A DNA stretch of 64,000 nt from Corallium rubrum (GCA_964035015.1 OZ036012.1:932028-996027), one strand, 5' to 3'; positions 44,687 through 55,375 are shown, counted from the first letter of the stretch. Notes: generated by a model not told the origin, from the letters alone. Program-made: numbers and translations.

Positions 44687-45215
44687 TTTTGCTGGCTAAA
44701 TCTGGACCGATATTTGAAAAATAATTGTTAAAGCCCTCTGCAATATCTTCAGGATTTGTTAAAATTTCTCCTCCTATATCTAGTTCATTTACCACTGTTT
44801 GTTTGTTTTGCCTACCTGGTAAATTGTTTATAGTTTTCCAAGCCTGTTTTGGATTATGTTTTTGACCAGCAATTTTTAAGGAATAATAATCTTTTTTAGC
44901 ATTTCTTAGCTCTATATTCACTTTATTTCTAGTTTGTTTGTAATTGAACCAATCTGTTTCAAGGTTTGTTAAAATGGCTTTTCTTTTTAATTTGTCCCTT
45001 TTATTTATAAGTTTCTTTATGTTGCTTGTAATCCAAGGAACCTTTTTTGATCTAATTTTTTTGTGTTGAATTGGTGCATGCTTATCAAGGACTTCTAAGA
45101 ACAATTTTTTCCACATTTCCCACATAGCATTTGAGTCTGCAGCAAAAAAATATATATATTCCCAGTACTGTCTCTGTAGTTCTCTGATAAATTTTTGTTC
45201 ATCAAAATTTTTCAT
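44598..45215 (-). pseudogene. CR1 LINE ORF2: EN-RT linker
   Basis: A 205-codon segment linking endonuclease and RT, with WEMWKKLFLEVLDKHAP, VPWITSNIKKLINKRDKLK and NPKQAWKTINNL, conserved in CR1-type ORF2. It is joined to the endonuclease by a 1-nt frameshift near 45,240 and to the RT by another near 44,620. Confidence 0.8.
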
Positions 45216-45246
45216 GTTCCTAATCTCAATAGTATTTTCTTGTTTT

Positions 45247-45855
45247 TTATATTGAAATTTTCCTGATCACAAATACTAGACTATGGTCACTAATACCGGT
45301 GTAGATGACGCCAGAATCAGATGTTTTCTCTGGTGTATTAGTGACAATGTGATCGATTAGACTGGTAGTTGTCATAGTTATTCGGGTAGTCTGATCGATC
45401 ATTTGTGATAATTGGTATAATTCATATAATGATTTAATTTTCTTTGTTGGTGCATTCAAATCATTATCTGTTTTTAACGTATCACAGTTAAGATCACCAA
45501 GAATATACATTTCTTTATTTTCATCATCAATAGCTTTGATTAGTTTTTCCAAATTATAAAAAAACTCAGAGGGTGCATTGGGTGGCCTATAGACAGTTGT
45601 AACAAGAAATGGTTTGCTATGTGGTTTCATAATTTGAATACAAACAGCCTCAAGTTCAGGTATAGAAACTCCACCCCCATTTCTCGACCTATCTTTTCGA
45701 ATAATGTCATAATTATTAATTTGAACTGTATTATCATTTATACTGGAATCAAGCCGTGTCTCATTGAAGGCAATGAGATCTATATGCTTGCTGGACATTG
45801 AATATCTTATTTCATCAATATTTTTGGGCAGACTAACAATATTTAGAAAAGCCAT
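45247..45855 (-). pseudogene. CR1 LINE ORF2: AP-type endonuclease
   Basis: A 202-codon APE-like nuclease that nicks the target. Motifs in order: LIAFNETRLD (catalytic Glu), VTTVYRPPN, YILGDLNCDTL, SLIDHIVTN and GISDHSLVF (catalytic SDH). An in-frame TAA after VIRKISI results from loss of one base, and the downstream frame continues as the linker. Confidence 0.85.
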
Positions 45856-45937
45856 CTTAAAACCTCTTTTTTGCTAGGAACCGAGTTTAGGCCAGTGAGA
45901 AAATCGCTACTTGCATTGTTTGAGACATTACGACTAT

Positions 45938-47164
45938 CTAATGTTTCATTATCTGATTCACATATTGTAGATATGTTATCCAGTCTCTCTTTTGATTCAG
46001 ACTGTAAACTTGGCGAAAAAAATGGTTATCTGTAGTAACTGGCCCATTGCTATTTACCACTTGAGTAGATTTAAGATAAGTGCAGAATGCACGGCCTAGT
46101 ACCCTATCACCCACTTTATTTAAGTGTAAGTTTGATCTATTTAGAGAGGATTTGTCTATATGATCATTATCGATGAATGTTATATTAAGTTTGGAGCATA
46201 ATTTTTTAACTAAATTGTTAAAATGAGTTATGCTGCTTGGTGCAACACGACCATCATACCTCTTTACGACACTTGATACTGCAACCTTTTTTACTTGTTT
46301 TTTTACGTCAGTAATAAGATCATCCATCTTTGTTGCAACCACCTCAGCATCATCATGGACAAGATCATTAGTACCCACGTGAATGATGACTGTTTCAAAC
46401 TGGTCTTTCGCCATATTTTCTTTAATCTTGGTATTGATTTGATCCAACCTTGCTCCACTATACGAGTGGACAACGGATTGACCACCTGAAGCTCTCTCAA
46501 TTTTCTGTTGATCAATATGCTTCACCATTGAATCACCGATCACCAGAGTTTTCTTCGTTCCTTTACTAGGTTTCTCCTCGGGTTTCTTTGACGTTGTAAT
46601 CATAGATTTGTTGAGATGGGATTTTTGTTTAGGTGCACTTGTTTGCTTCTTTCGAAGACTGTTAAACTTTGATTTTTCCTTTGAACGATATTCAAGGACT
46701 TGGTCATGGATATTTTGATCATTTTCTTGACTTTGTGTGGACTCTGGCGCCGAATCATTTTCATCTTCGAGATTTTCGAATTGATTCTCTATTTGGATTG
46801 GGATACTTGTATCTTTGATTGGTAGATTTTCTTTTGTAGAGTTCGTTTTTCCTTCTATTTTAACCCACTCTGTTTGTTTCATGTCCAGAATGTTCTTTAT
46901 AGCGTTGTTTTCAATTGTTAATTCTGTCACTGTTGCTACGAGCGATTCGATTTCAGCCGCCATTTTGTTCTTGTCTTCGAGCAAGGATTTTATCTTTTCA
47001 TCTGATTCCGCCACTCGAATTTTCGTGTTCTGGTACTCTTCTTCGTGTTTGGATTTAATTTCAGTTATTATGTGCATTACTTTTGAAATTTCATCATCGT
47101 AGGTCTTACAATTCTGACATGCCGACTGTTTTGTTTTGTCATCGGTGACGCCATTGTGAACCAT
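45938..47164 (-). CDS. CR1 LINE ORF1 with SGNH-esterase domain
   Basis: An intact 408-codon frame. Residues about 12-110 are rich in Glu/Lys/Ile and predicted coiled coil, preceded by a CQNC pair. A basic, Ser/Lys-rich linker follows. From about residue 208 comes an SGNH-hydrolase domain: KTLVIGDSMVKHID (block I GDS), SYSGARLDQI, VIIHVGTNDLVHD (GxND) and SNLHLNKVG (block V His; the usual Asp position reads Ser-Asn). CR1 ORF1 proteins with an esterase domain are established, and they bind LINE RNA/RNP. It starts at the first ATG after the 5'UTR and ends 82 bp before ORF2. Confidence 0.85.
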   Translation of the reverse strand: MVHNGVTDDKTKQSACQNCKTYDDEISKVMHIITEIKSKHEEEYQNTKIRVAESDEKIKSLLEDKNKMAAEIESLVATVTELTIENNAIKNILDMKQTEWVKIEGKTNSTKENLPIKDTSIPIQIENQFENLEDENDSAPESTQSQENDQNIHDQVLEYRSKEKSKFNSLRKKQTSAPKQKSHLNKSMITTSKKPEEKPSKGTKKTLVIGDSMVKHIDQQKIERASGGQSVVHSYSGARLDQINTKIKENMAKDQFETVIIHVGTNDLVHDDAEVVATKMDDLITDVKKQVKKVAVSSVVKRYDGRVAPSSITHFNNLVKKLCSKLNITFIDNDHIDKSSLNRSNLHLNKVGDRVLGRAFCTYLKSTQVVNSNGPVTTDNHFFRQVYSLNQKRDWITYLQYVNQIMKH

Positions 47165-47631
47165 GTGTTCGCTCGGTGTTCGCTCTCATGGTTTGTTTTC
47201 ATTTCCATGATTTGTGTCGTTTATATGACCAGCGTAGCTCTTTAGGATTGCCAACAGTTGATTTTCGTCATTATCTTGCAAGATGATTATCTTTTTGTCT
47301 GTTGATCCATGCCATTTTATACAGAATTCAGGATTGCTGAACTGTATTGATTCGCCACGAGGCGACGACCACCGTCCTTTCAGTTGTAAATCGGTTTCTT
47401 TTAACGCTTTTAATGATTATAAGTCACCGTTCCACGACAAGTCATTGATGCACCGACATCATAACTTAGATTTTATAATTTCTGAATGAGTAACGCTGTT
47501 TATTTGTCGAGATAATTGTAAAGATGAAGAGCACACGTTTTTGCTGCCATCCGCCATACTGGAATAAGGGGCGAGTGCGGCCTGGGATAAGGGGCGAGTG
47601 TGAAAGGGCGAGTGCGGCCTGTTGTCGTTGT

Positions 47632-48417
47632 TTTCCCAACGGAGAAATTGAGAAGGTATCCTTCGCGGTCCTTGAGCGTACAAACTTGATCAGTGCAGAT
47701 ACGCCCAAGGTCGGGCGCCCTGTCTCCGGTAAAAAAATCAACGACGAAGAAGGTTGCATCGCGGGCCATTATGTATTTGTCAACGAGACAGAGGCTTGAA
47801 CCACGAACGATGATGTTCCTGAGATGGGATACCAGACACTGGAACTTAGTAAAGAAAAGGGGTATCGTCTGCGAAGGGGTGATAGCGTTTGCCGCTTGTT
47901 CCTCCCGAAACAAGTTAAATATCGCCCGAATTTTTCCCAGCGAAGAGTCAACCGTTCCGGCCGCCAAACGTCGCGGACAAGCGCAGTATTCCCGTGGGCA
48001 TGAGGGACCATAGACAACGGTCTTACCACCGTGATCTCGACTGATGAGGAACTTGATGACATCACCGTGATCTCGACTGATGAGGAACTTGATGACATCA
48101 TCCGCTGTACCGGAAGTGATCGTCTTAGGAGGGACCAGGGATAGCAAAAAGTTGGAGAGATGGCCCTGCATGCTCTGTTTCTGACGTTGATAAGGCTTAT
48201 TGCGAAAAACAGAAGTAAACTCAGTAAAGCGTCTGTTAATGGCGGAATGGTCAATGTGGAGAGCACCAATCCTGGCCGGAGGTGTCTGCTGAGATGCTCC
48301 ACACGCTTGACAGAAGTTGGCGTCCCAATCATTCGGGTACAAGCAAGCCTCACATCTGCGAGCGGCTTTCCAAGGACGTAAAATCTGAAAGCGATACAAC
48401 GAAGTAAGGCCTAGCAA
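47632..48417 (-). pseudogene. Ngaro tyrosine recombinase, N-terminal part
   Basis: The frame begins MLGLTSLYRFQILRPW and has a zinc-ribbon-like CEACLYPNDWDANFCQACG at about residues 22-40. A 12-residue tandem duplication (DVIKFLISRDHG twice) lies near 48,029-48,100. A SAM-like core-binding region (GTVDSSLGKIRAIFNLF) comes next. FFTGDRAPDLGRI carries the first catalytic Arg. The last native residues are LLNFSVGKT, where the CR1 LINE interrupts. The other half is at 42,308-42,764. It directly follows the RNase H-downstream frame. Confidence 0.75.
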
Positions 48418-48963
48418 TCAATCACAAATGTAGCGAAACGCCCACAAAACCCATTGAAGAGGCTTGGGGTAAAACCCAGGAGAGTGACGTAACGGGAAAA
48501 GCAATGTCGTTGTAGACCCTCGAAGGCCAATGCAATATCGGTCGACTGAAACACACTGGAGCAACGCCCACCAATAATGTCGGGGGCGAAGATCGGGAAC
48601 GATCATCGTAAAGCGGACATACCTTTGCTGATCCACGAAGAAGCGCAACAAGAGGCCGACTAATACAACAGGCGGGAAAACGTAGATATTTTCCGCAGCG
48701 GGTACAGGCTGGGCAAACACATTCACACCCGAGGTATGAGGGGACGGCCATGGCGAGAAATGAGGCAGAGGAATTCCGTTATGGTCGCTACGGCAATTAC
48801 TGTCCAAGGCCATAAGGTCAAAGGTGTGTGGACCGAACAATCGCTCGACTAGCACCCAGGCGGACGCGGACAAAGTGCAATCTAAGTCGGAACACTCACG
48901 CGAAGGGTAGTCAGCGGGGTTGTCCCGAGAAGGAACGTAAGCCATCCGAAGTGAAAAGTTCAA
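48418..48963 (-). pseudogene. Ngaro pol, region after RNase H
   Basis: A 181-codon frame with MAYVPSRDNPADYPSR (end of RNase H) followed by ERLFGPHTFDLMALDSNC, a block found between RNase H and recombinase in DIRS/Ngaro-type elements. It is separated from the RNase H frame by a frameshift near 48,965. Confidence 0.7.
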
Positions 48964-49576
48964 GGCTCTCGAGCAACGAAGAACTTAGGAGGACTTTGCT
49001 GTCCGTGCAAACGTCGACTCGCGAATTCTTGATACTCTCTTTGAAGGAATCTAAGACCCGCCACAACGCTTGGGTGTCAAGAACGTTGACGTGAGCAGAC
49101 GAGGGGACGAAGTAATCTCGGATGTGTTGCCGGGACCCATTACGAACCAAAATACCTCCCCAGGCTCTCCGGGAAGCGTCGCAGTATACAGTGACGGCGA
49201 GATGTCGCTCCGACCTCCACGGTAAACAATCCGACCACTGATCAAGAAAACGCCAATAAACAATCTCATCGTACAGCAGCCCCTTGACCGGGACAAAAGT
49301 TTTAGAATTTCTCGTCAGGTTCGACACGGCTTTAAAAATCTCTCGCACATATAACCGGCTCCCCGGGATCGCGAGACTAAAGGAGATGGCTTTGCCCGCA
49401 AATCTCTGCAACGTCCGAAGATCAACCAATTTGGAAGCGAGAATTCCCTCACGGAAACGCCCAAATTTCTCTTTCTTATCCTCGGAGACTCGAAAGGCCT
49501 GATTAACTGAGTCAGAGATAAACCCCAAGAAGCGGACCGAAGTAGACGGCACAGGGTGACTTTTCGCAAGACCCAA
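48911..49576 (-). pseudogene. Ngaro pol, RT thumb and RNase H
   Basis: A 221-codon segment. VRFLGFISDSVNQAF and DLRTLQRFAGKAISF are the RT thumb/connection of DIRS-like elements. TVYCDASRRAWGGIL holds the first RNase H Asp, LDTQALWRVLDSF the Glu-region (here Ala replaces the usual Glu) and VCTDSKVLL a later Asp. RNase H would remove the RNA template. It is joined to the RT by frameshifts at about 49,650 and 49,575. Confidence 0.75.
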
Positions 49577-49608
49577 TCAGAAGGTAACACAGGATATAAG
49601 CAGCGGCT

Positions 49609-50687
49609 TCAGCGTATCGGGCGTCCGGAGGGGGCGTCTTTCCAGGACATAAGAAGCTGGCCCACATGACGGTCGTCTATGTACTGTGAGACAGGAACAC
49701 CGTGGGACCAGGCGGTACTAGACACCACAAAACCAAGATTATGATACAAGTACGCGCTCGCTTTCCATCCGAATGGCAGAACACGGAATGTGAAAAAACA
49801 ATCCTCCCAGGATACACCGAAATAAGTCTCTGAATCCGGGTGGAGCCTAACGTGTTGATACCCACTCTTGTCGTCAAAGACGGTTTGGAAATGTCCGGGG
49901 AACGCATACCTTGGAAGGTCGGGCAAATGGTCTAGTTTAAAAGGGAGGTCCCGTATCCACAAATTCAGGGAACGTTCATCGTGACAGAGACGAGGTTTTG
50001 TTGGTTCGACTGTGAGTGGAAGTAACAAACGAGGGGGGACACAATCGCCCTTGCAGCCATGAAAGGTGAGGGTACCTGCACCGACCCACTCCAAAATAGT
50101 GGTAGATACGAATTGGTGAAATTCAACGCACGATGGAGAGTTGTCGAGACACAGCTTAGGTGGAAGCGCAGAATCGTATTCCGTTCCCTTGAAACCTCCT
50201 TTGAATGGTCTGAAGAAATGTTCAACTCTGACACCCTCGCGTATTATCTGATGGAAATCCACTAGGCCGTGGGTATTACCACAAGCATCGATCATACGAT
50301 CCCAAACGTCGGCGTGGGCATTAAAGCTTCCAGCGGTAAAATAATTGGGGTCTCGAAAGCGGAGCGTTTTAAAATCAGGCAATGAAGGGTTTTGCGCGAC
50401 CATCTCCGGTGGGACTAAGGGGCCAACGAAAGGCTGGGGCTCCCCAAAGATATTGCACCACTTAGTTCCAGGGTCTCTCTTGGTGTGCACAAGGCGGGAG
50501 AAGAAATCCCGAGATGCACCCTGGCGAAAAAACCCAACAAAAAACGCATTAAAGAAAGCGCATGGGTATGAGGGCCCCCAGCCTCCCGTTGACCCCAGGC
50601 TCCAATCATTAGACCATAATTGAGGCACTGAGAAGGCCCCCCTGGAGTCAACAAGGAGCGCGCGTAAGACATGAAACGTTCACTCAT
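49609..50687 (-). pseudogene. Ngaro pol, reverse transcriptase
   Basis: The probable start is ATG 50,687 (MSERFMSYARSLLTPGG), shifting frame near 50,635 into a 340-codon frame. Motifs: CLDNSPSCVEFHQFV, KPRLCHDERSLNLWIRDL, FDDKSGYQHVRLHPDSETYF, FRVLPFGWKASAYLYHNLG and SQYIDDRH (catalytic YIDD, about residue 317 of the long frame). This family of RT is typical of DIRS/Ngaro rather than LTR elements. It stops near 49,609 and continues in another frame. Confidence 0.8.
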
Positions 50688-50758
50688 AGACTAAAGAGAC
50701 AAGGTGAAACAGTGCACACAACTTTATTACGGAACTCAGGTGTTCACAAATTAGTTAC

Positions 50759-51282
50759 TTAAAAATCGGAGTTAGGGCCGCGAAGAGGCCCGCCACGTCC
50801 ACGGCGACAATTTCGTGCATAGTGGCCAATTTGATAGCACCGATAACATCGAGCAGACGCTTCGCCAAACGGGCCATTTCGAGGAGGAAAAGGACGTGAG
50901 CGGCCCGCGTTTGCTGATGGAACCGGCGCCTTGCTGAGATTCTTAAGAATGGTGGCCGAGTCTCGTGCAACCTTAGCTCTGACCGGGTCACCCAATAAGC
51001 CTAATAAGAGACGATGGAGAGAAGCAGGAGGGAGAGAAGAACTACGAGCTTTAACTTCATCCAGTACGGCAGCAAACTCGTTCGCTTTCTCGTCGGCCAA
51101 TTGTCGAGCGATTCTCACTAAGGCTTCCAGGAGTTCGATGGCTTCGAGGGAATCGAAGAGTGAGCTTGGTCTGTTAATGTAGCGGCGTACGGATGCTAGG
51201 ACAGAAGCGACGGTCTCTTCTTTCTGACGGGCTTCAAGTACTCTAATCTTGCCCTCCGATTGTGCAATCCTATCTTGCGGCT
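50759..51282 (-). pseudogene. Ngaro gag with CCHC zinc knuckle
   Basis: The frame has a helical, Lys/Glu-rich N-terminal part (RIAQSEGKIRVLEARQKE at about 51,200-51,280), ARQLADEKANEFAAVLDEV, and the zinc knuckle CYRCYQIGHYARNC followed by a basic RRGRGG tail. It would package element RNA. No ATG opens it. A polypyrimidine tract with CAG at 51,283 suggests a spliced start, and a donor-like GAG/GTAACG stands at about 55,045 on the same strand. That splice is inference. It lies about 70 bp upstream of pol. Confidence 0.7.
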
Positions 51283-52050
51283 GAACAAAGCCGAAGGAAA
51301 ACGAATTAATTAGGCCGACTTAAACAACGCGTGAATTAGGGTGTGGTCATAGAAACAAAGGGCTTTATAATTACCCTTTAAACAACAAAATCCCAAAAGT
51401 TAACCCACTTGGGAAATGTACTGTTAGCAAACACCCATAGGAAGCGAAGAAACAAGGTTCAGACAGTAGGTGAATACACCCTGACCATGCAGCGTGACTG
51501 TCAATTATGCAAACCGATGCGGTATTAGTTAAATCGGTAGTACAATCAGAAAACGACGATAAACTGACTGTTTTAAAACGACTGGCAGAAAACCTACCCG
51601 AAACCACGAGAAATGGTCATAACTGTGGCTCCCGGAGCCGGCGCTATGTCTTCATAGCCATAGAACACCGCTCGCGAGCTCCCGGAGCTCTCATCGTGGT
51701 CGAACCAAATAGCGGAGCTCCCAGAGCTCGAGAAAAGAAGTGTACACAACGAGCTGTCGTCAAGACAATACCGCTCATTACGCCTCGCAAGGCTATAATT
51801 GAAGCTCCCGGAGTCATACTGTACTCGTACCCAAACTCTGTGGTACACTCTATATAAATAACGCCTCTCGAGCGCCCGGGGCTGCCAACGAGAGAACTTC
51901 ACGTACTTGCTTTGGCGTATGCCCGAGGCGAACAACCGAAATCGGCAAGCTCGACAACGAGTGCACATTACACTAGCCGTATCGTATCACCACTCCTCGA
52001 GTGTTAGGACACATACATCGCTCATGCACCGCGTAGCGAGAGGCCACAAC
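51283..52050 (-). other. Ngaro leader with palindromic CTCCCGGAGC words
   Basis: GGCTCCCGGAGCC, GAGCTCCCGGAGCTC, GAGCTCCCAGAGCTC and similar dyads recur about every 50-70 bp between 51,625 and 51,885. The same words continue at 54,665-54,900 beyond the satellite array. No gene is called. Confidence 0.5.
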
Positions 52051-52053
52051 GAG

Positions 52054-52136
<83 letters not shown>
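52050..52136. repeat. (TA)n flanking the satellite array, left
   Basis: A simple AT repeat that directly abuts the first 277-bp unit. Confidence 0.95.
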
Positions 52137-52139
<3 letters not shown>

Positions 52140-53674
52140 CTAAGGATTTAGGGTGAAGGAAAATTCGAGTGTAGAATATATACATTTTAAGACCAAACCG
52201 GGAGCAGTTGCGAAAAATGCAACTACACAGGCCCTCCGGCAGGAATTGAACCCACGACCTTGCGATTCTAGTGCAATGCTCTGACCACTGAGCCACGGAG
52301 GCCGTTGCCGAGAGCTTGATCGCGAGTTCTGTATATATAATAAGGTGGTAATGCCAGGAGAGAATTGGGTATATTATAAATGATATTGGGCATTTCACTC
52401 GATTACATAGCATGTTCTAAGGATTTAGGGTGAAGGAAAATTCGAGTGTAGAATATATACATTTTAAGACCAAACCGGGAGCAGTTGCGAAAAATGCAAC
52501 TACACAGGCCCTCCGGCAGGAATTGAACCCACGACCTTGCGATTCTAGTGCAATGCTCTGACCACTGAGCCACGGAGGCCGTTGCCGAGAGCTTGATCGC
52601 GAGTTCTGTATATATAATAAGGTGGTAATGCCAGGAGAGAATTGGGTATATTATAAATGATATTGGGCATTTCACTCGATTACATAGCATGTTCTAAGGA
52701 TTTAGGGTGAAGGAAAATTCGAGTGTAGAATATATACATTTTAAGACCAAACCGGGAGCAGTTGCGAAAAATGCAACTACACAGGCCCTCCGGCAGGAAT
52801 TGAACCCACGACCTTGCGATTCTAGTGCAATGCTCTGACCACTGAGCCACGGAGGCCGTTGCCGAGAGCTTGATCGCGAGTTCTGTATATATAATAAGGT
52901 GGTAATGCCAGGAGAGAATTGGGTATATTATAAATGATATTGGGCATTTCACTCGATTACATAGCATGTTCTAAGGATTTAGGGTGAAGGAAAATTCGAG
53001 TGTAGAATATATACATTTTAAGACCAAACCGGGAGCAGTTGCGAAAAATGCAACTACACAGGCCCTCCGGCAGGAATTGAACCCACGACCTTGCGATTCT
53101 AGTGCAATGCTCTGACCACTGAGCCACGGAGGCCGTTGCCGAGAGCTTGATCGCGAGTTCTGTATATATAATAAGGTGGTAATGCCAGGAGAGAATTGGG
53201 TATATTATAAATGATATTGGGCATTTCACTCGATTACAAGCATGTTCTAAGGATTTAGGGTGAAGGAAAATTCGAGTGTAGAATATATACATTTTAAGAC
53301 CAAACCGGGAGCAGTTGCGAAAAATGCAACTACACAGGCCCTCCGGCAGGAATTGAACCCACGACCTTGCGATTCTAGTGCAATGCTCTGACCACTGAGC
53401 CACGGAGGCCGTTGCCGAGAGCTTGATCGCGAGTTCTGTATATATAATAAGGTGGTAATGCCAGGAGAGAATTGGGTATATTATAAATGATATTGGGCAT
53501 TTCACTCGATTACATAGCATGTTCTAAGGATTTAGGGTGAAGGAAAATTCGAGTGTAGAATATATACATTTTAAGACCAAACCGGGAGCAGTTGCGAAAA
53601 ATGCAACTACACAGGCCCTCCGGCAGGAATTGAACCCACGACCTTGCGATTCTAGTGCAATGCTCTGACCACTG
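52137..53674 (-). repeat. 277-bp SINE-derived satellite, minus-orientation block
   Basis: Units start with GTTCTAAGGATTTAGGG at 52,137, 52,414, 52,691, 52,968, 53,244 and 53,521, nearly identical. The fifth start is one base early. Each unit contains the full tRNA-derived SINE of 21,745-21,918 plus about 110 bp of former flank. The tRNA-like part (first unit 52,231-52,304) keeps boxes A and B and a near-complete cloverleaf with loop CTAGAAT. The last unit stops abruptly at 53,674 inside the tRNA-like part. Confidence 0.9.
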
Positions 53675-54626
53675 TAGTTGCATTTTTCGCAACTGCTCCC
53701 GGTTTGGTCTTAAAATGTATATATTCTACACTCGAATTTTCCTTCACCCTAAATCCTTAGAACATGCTATGTAATCGAGTGAAATGCCCAATATCATTTA
53801 TAATATACCCAATTCCCCCCTGGCATTACCACCTTATTATATATACAGAACTCGCGATCAAGCTCTCGGCAACGGCCTCCGTGGCTCAGTGGTCAGAGCA
53901 TTGCACTAGAATCGCAAGGTCGTGGGTTCAATTCCTGCCGGAGGGCCTGTGTAGTTGCATTTTTCGCAACTGCTCCCGGTTTGGTCTTAAAATGTATATA
54001 TTCTACACTCGAATTTTCCTTCACCCTAAATCCTTAGAACATGCTATGTAATCGAGTGAAATGCCCAATATCATTTATAATATACCCAATTCTCTCCTGG
54101 CATTACCACCTTATTATATATACAGAACTCGCGATCAAGCTCTCGGCAACGGCCTCCGTGGCTCAGTGGTCAGAGCATTGCACTAGAATCGCAAGGTCGT
54201 GGGTTCAATTCCTGCCGGAGGGCCTGTGTAGTTGCATTTTTCGCAACTGCTCCCGGTTTGGTCTTAAAATGTATATATTCTACACTCGAATTTTCCTTCA
54301 CCCTAAATCCTTAGAACATGCTATGTAATCGAGTGAAATGCCCAATATCATTTATAATATACCCAATTCTCTCCTGGCATTACCACCTTATTATATATAC
54401 AGAACTCGCGATCAAGCTCTCGGCAACGGCCTCCGTGGCTCAGTGGTCAGAGCATTGCACTAGAATCGCAAGGTCGTGGGTTCAATTCCTGCCGGAGGGC
54501 CTGTGTAGTTGCATTTTTCGCAACTGCTCCCGGTTTGGTCTTAAAATGTATATATTCTACACTCGAATTTTCCTTCACCCTAAATCCTTAGAACATGCTA
54601 TGTAATCGAGTGAAATGCCCAATATC

Positions 54627-54632
<6 letters not shown>
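53675..54632 (+). repeat. 277-bp SINE-derived satellite, plus-orientation block
   Basis: The same unit on the opposite strand, beginning within the monomer (TAGTTGCATTTTTCGCAACT) and running through about 3.5 copies. The first copy differs at CCCCCC near 53,815. tRNA-like parts lie near 53,870-53,946, 54,147-54,223 and 54,424-54,500. The 95-residue frames repeated every 277 bp are artefacts. Confidence 0.9.

Positions 54633-54667
<35 letters not shown>
54633..54667. repeat. (TA)n flanking the satellite array, right
   Basis: A simple TA run that closes the array. A similar run closes the left side. Confidence 0.9.
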
Positions 54668-54670
<3 letters not shown>

Positions 54671-55246
54671 TCGAGGCTCGGAGCGTTCGAAATAATTATA
54701 CCGGTCACAAAGTGCCTTTAAAAGGGATAGTCAGCTCCCAGAGCCATAACTAGACTATGTGTTATGCCGTAAAATGATTCCCGAGCATCGTGTCCACACC
54801 GAAATTCAAAAAGCCCTAAATAACTGACCTGCGCTCGAGCGAAACGGCCGAGCTCTCGAAGCGCCATAATCAATGGCAAATCGGCACTCCCTGAGTGTCA
54901 ATAGATATCGCTCACATCATGGCCAAAGTTATTACTCGTTGTTCCCGAAACTGTACGAACCGTACAAGTGTAAAATGACGAAGAACAACAGTCGGTAGGA
55001 CGTACCGAGAAATACATAAAGCAAATATTAACAAGTCGAAACGTTACCTCTATCGCAGGGTTCTGAACTATTGCTTCTGCCGGAGGCGCTTCTGCCTTGT
55101 GCTGGTGCGCTGGAATGGCTTGCTGGATCCGCCAGTGGTGCGGGTCCCTCAGGAACTCACGCTGGTGGTAACTGTAAAGGAGCGGCCATGAGTCTATCCA
55201 AGAAGAAAGTCGAAGCTGGTGGCGGTGGCGAACGGACGAAGAACGT
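54668..55246 (-). other. Ngaro 5' leader, possible first exon
   Basis: A minus-strand segment near 55,045-55,190 is open and Pro/Ala/His-rich, ending at a GTAACG donor. A short ATG frame near 55,190 is broken by TGA. It could encode the gag N-terminus but I cannot support it further. Confidence 0.3.
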
Positions 55247-55337
55247 AACCCTCCAACGTCGTGCGAGGTAATGTGACAAAGAAGGCGTGACGAGTTAATT
55301 TATACCGCTTTGAGCTAATTAATTATTCAGTGAGAAT
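55247..55337 (-). repeat. Ngaro split direct repeat A1
   Basis: A 91-bp copy matching A2 at 41,833-41,923, forming the 5' terminus. GAAT at its edge (55,334-55,337) equals the GAAT at the other junction (41,700-41,703), and no longer target duplication exists, as expected for tyrosine-recombinase integration. Confidence 0.85.
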
Positions 55338-55375
55338 AGACCAAATAAAGGCTTTTATAGATCGAATCTTTTACA
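55338..55375 (+). repeat. Gypsy 5' LTR, right part (38 bp)
   Basis: It completes the LTR begun at 41,568: 136 + 38 = 174 bp, exactly the length of the 3' LTR. It ends TTTTACA. Confidence 0.85.

Larger units (their letters stand above)
42765..47630 (-). mobile_element. Near full-length CR1-type LINE inserted in the recombinase gene
   Basis: About 4.87 kb on the minus strand: 5'UTR with GGGGCGAGTG-type tandem units, ORF1 (45,938-47,164), ORF2 in three frame segments (43,076-45,855), a 3'UTR and a (TATC)n 3' tail at 42,765-42,777. The host recombinase reads up to FSVGKT at one side and resumes as LVPVPHKD on the other. No clear target duplication was seen. Two frameshifts in ORF2 and otherwise clean frames suggest a recent insertion. 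Confidence 0.85.

Noticed and set aside
52231..54500. Array of functional tRNA genes or a CRISPR-like array
   Set aside because: The tRNA-like parts have a mismatch at the acceptor base and anticodon stem, and the implied Ser anticodon lacks a long variable arm. Units are contiguous 277-bp tandem repeats without unique spacers.
52403..54605. Repeated 95-codon frames starting MLCNRVKCPISF
   Set aside because: They recur once per 277-bp satellite unit and run through the tRNA-like region on the tRNA sense strand; no protein family is recognised.
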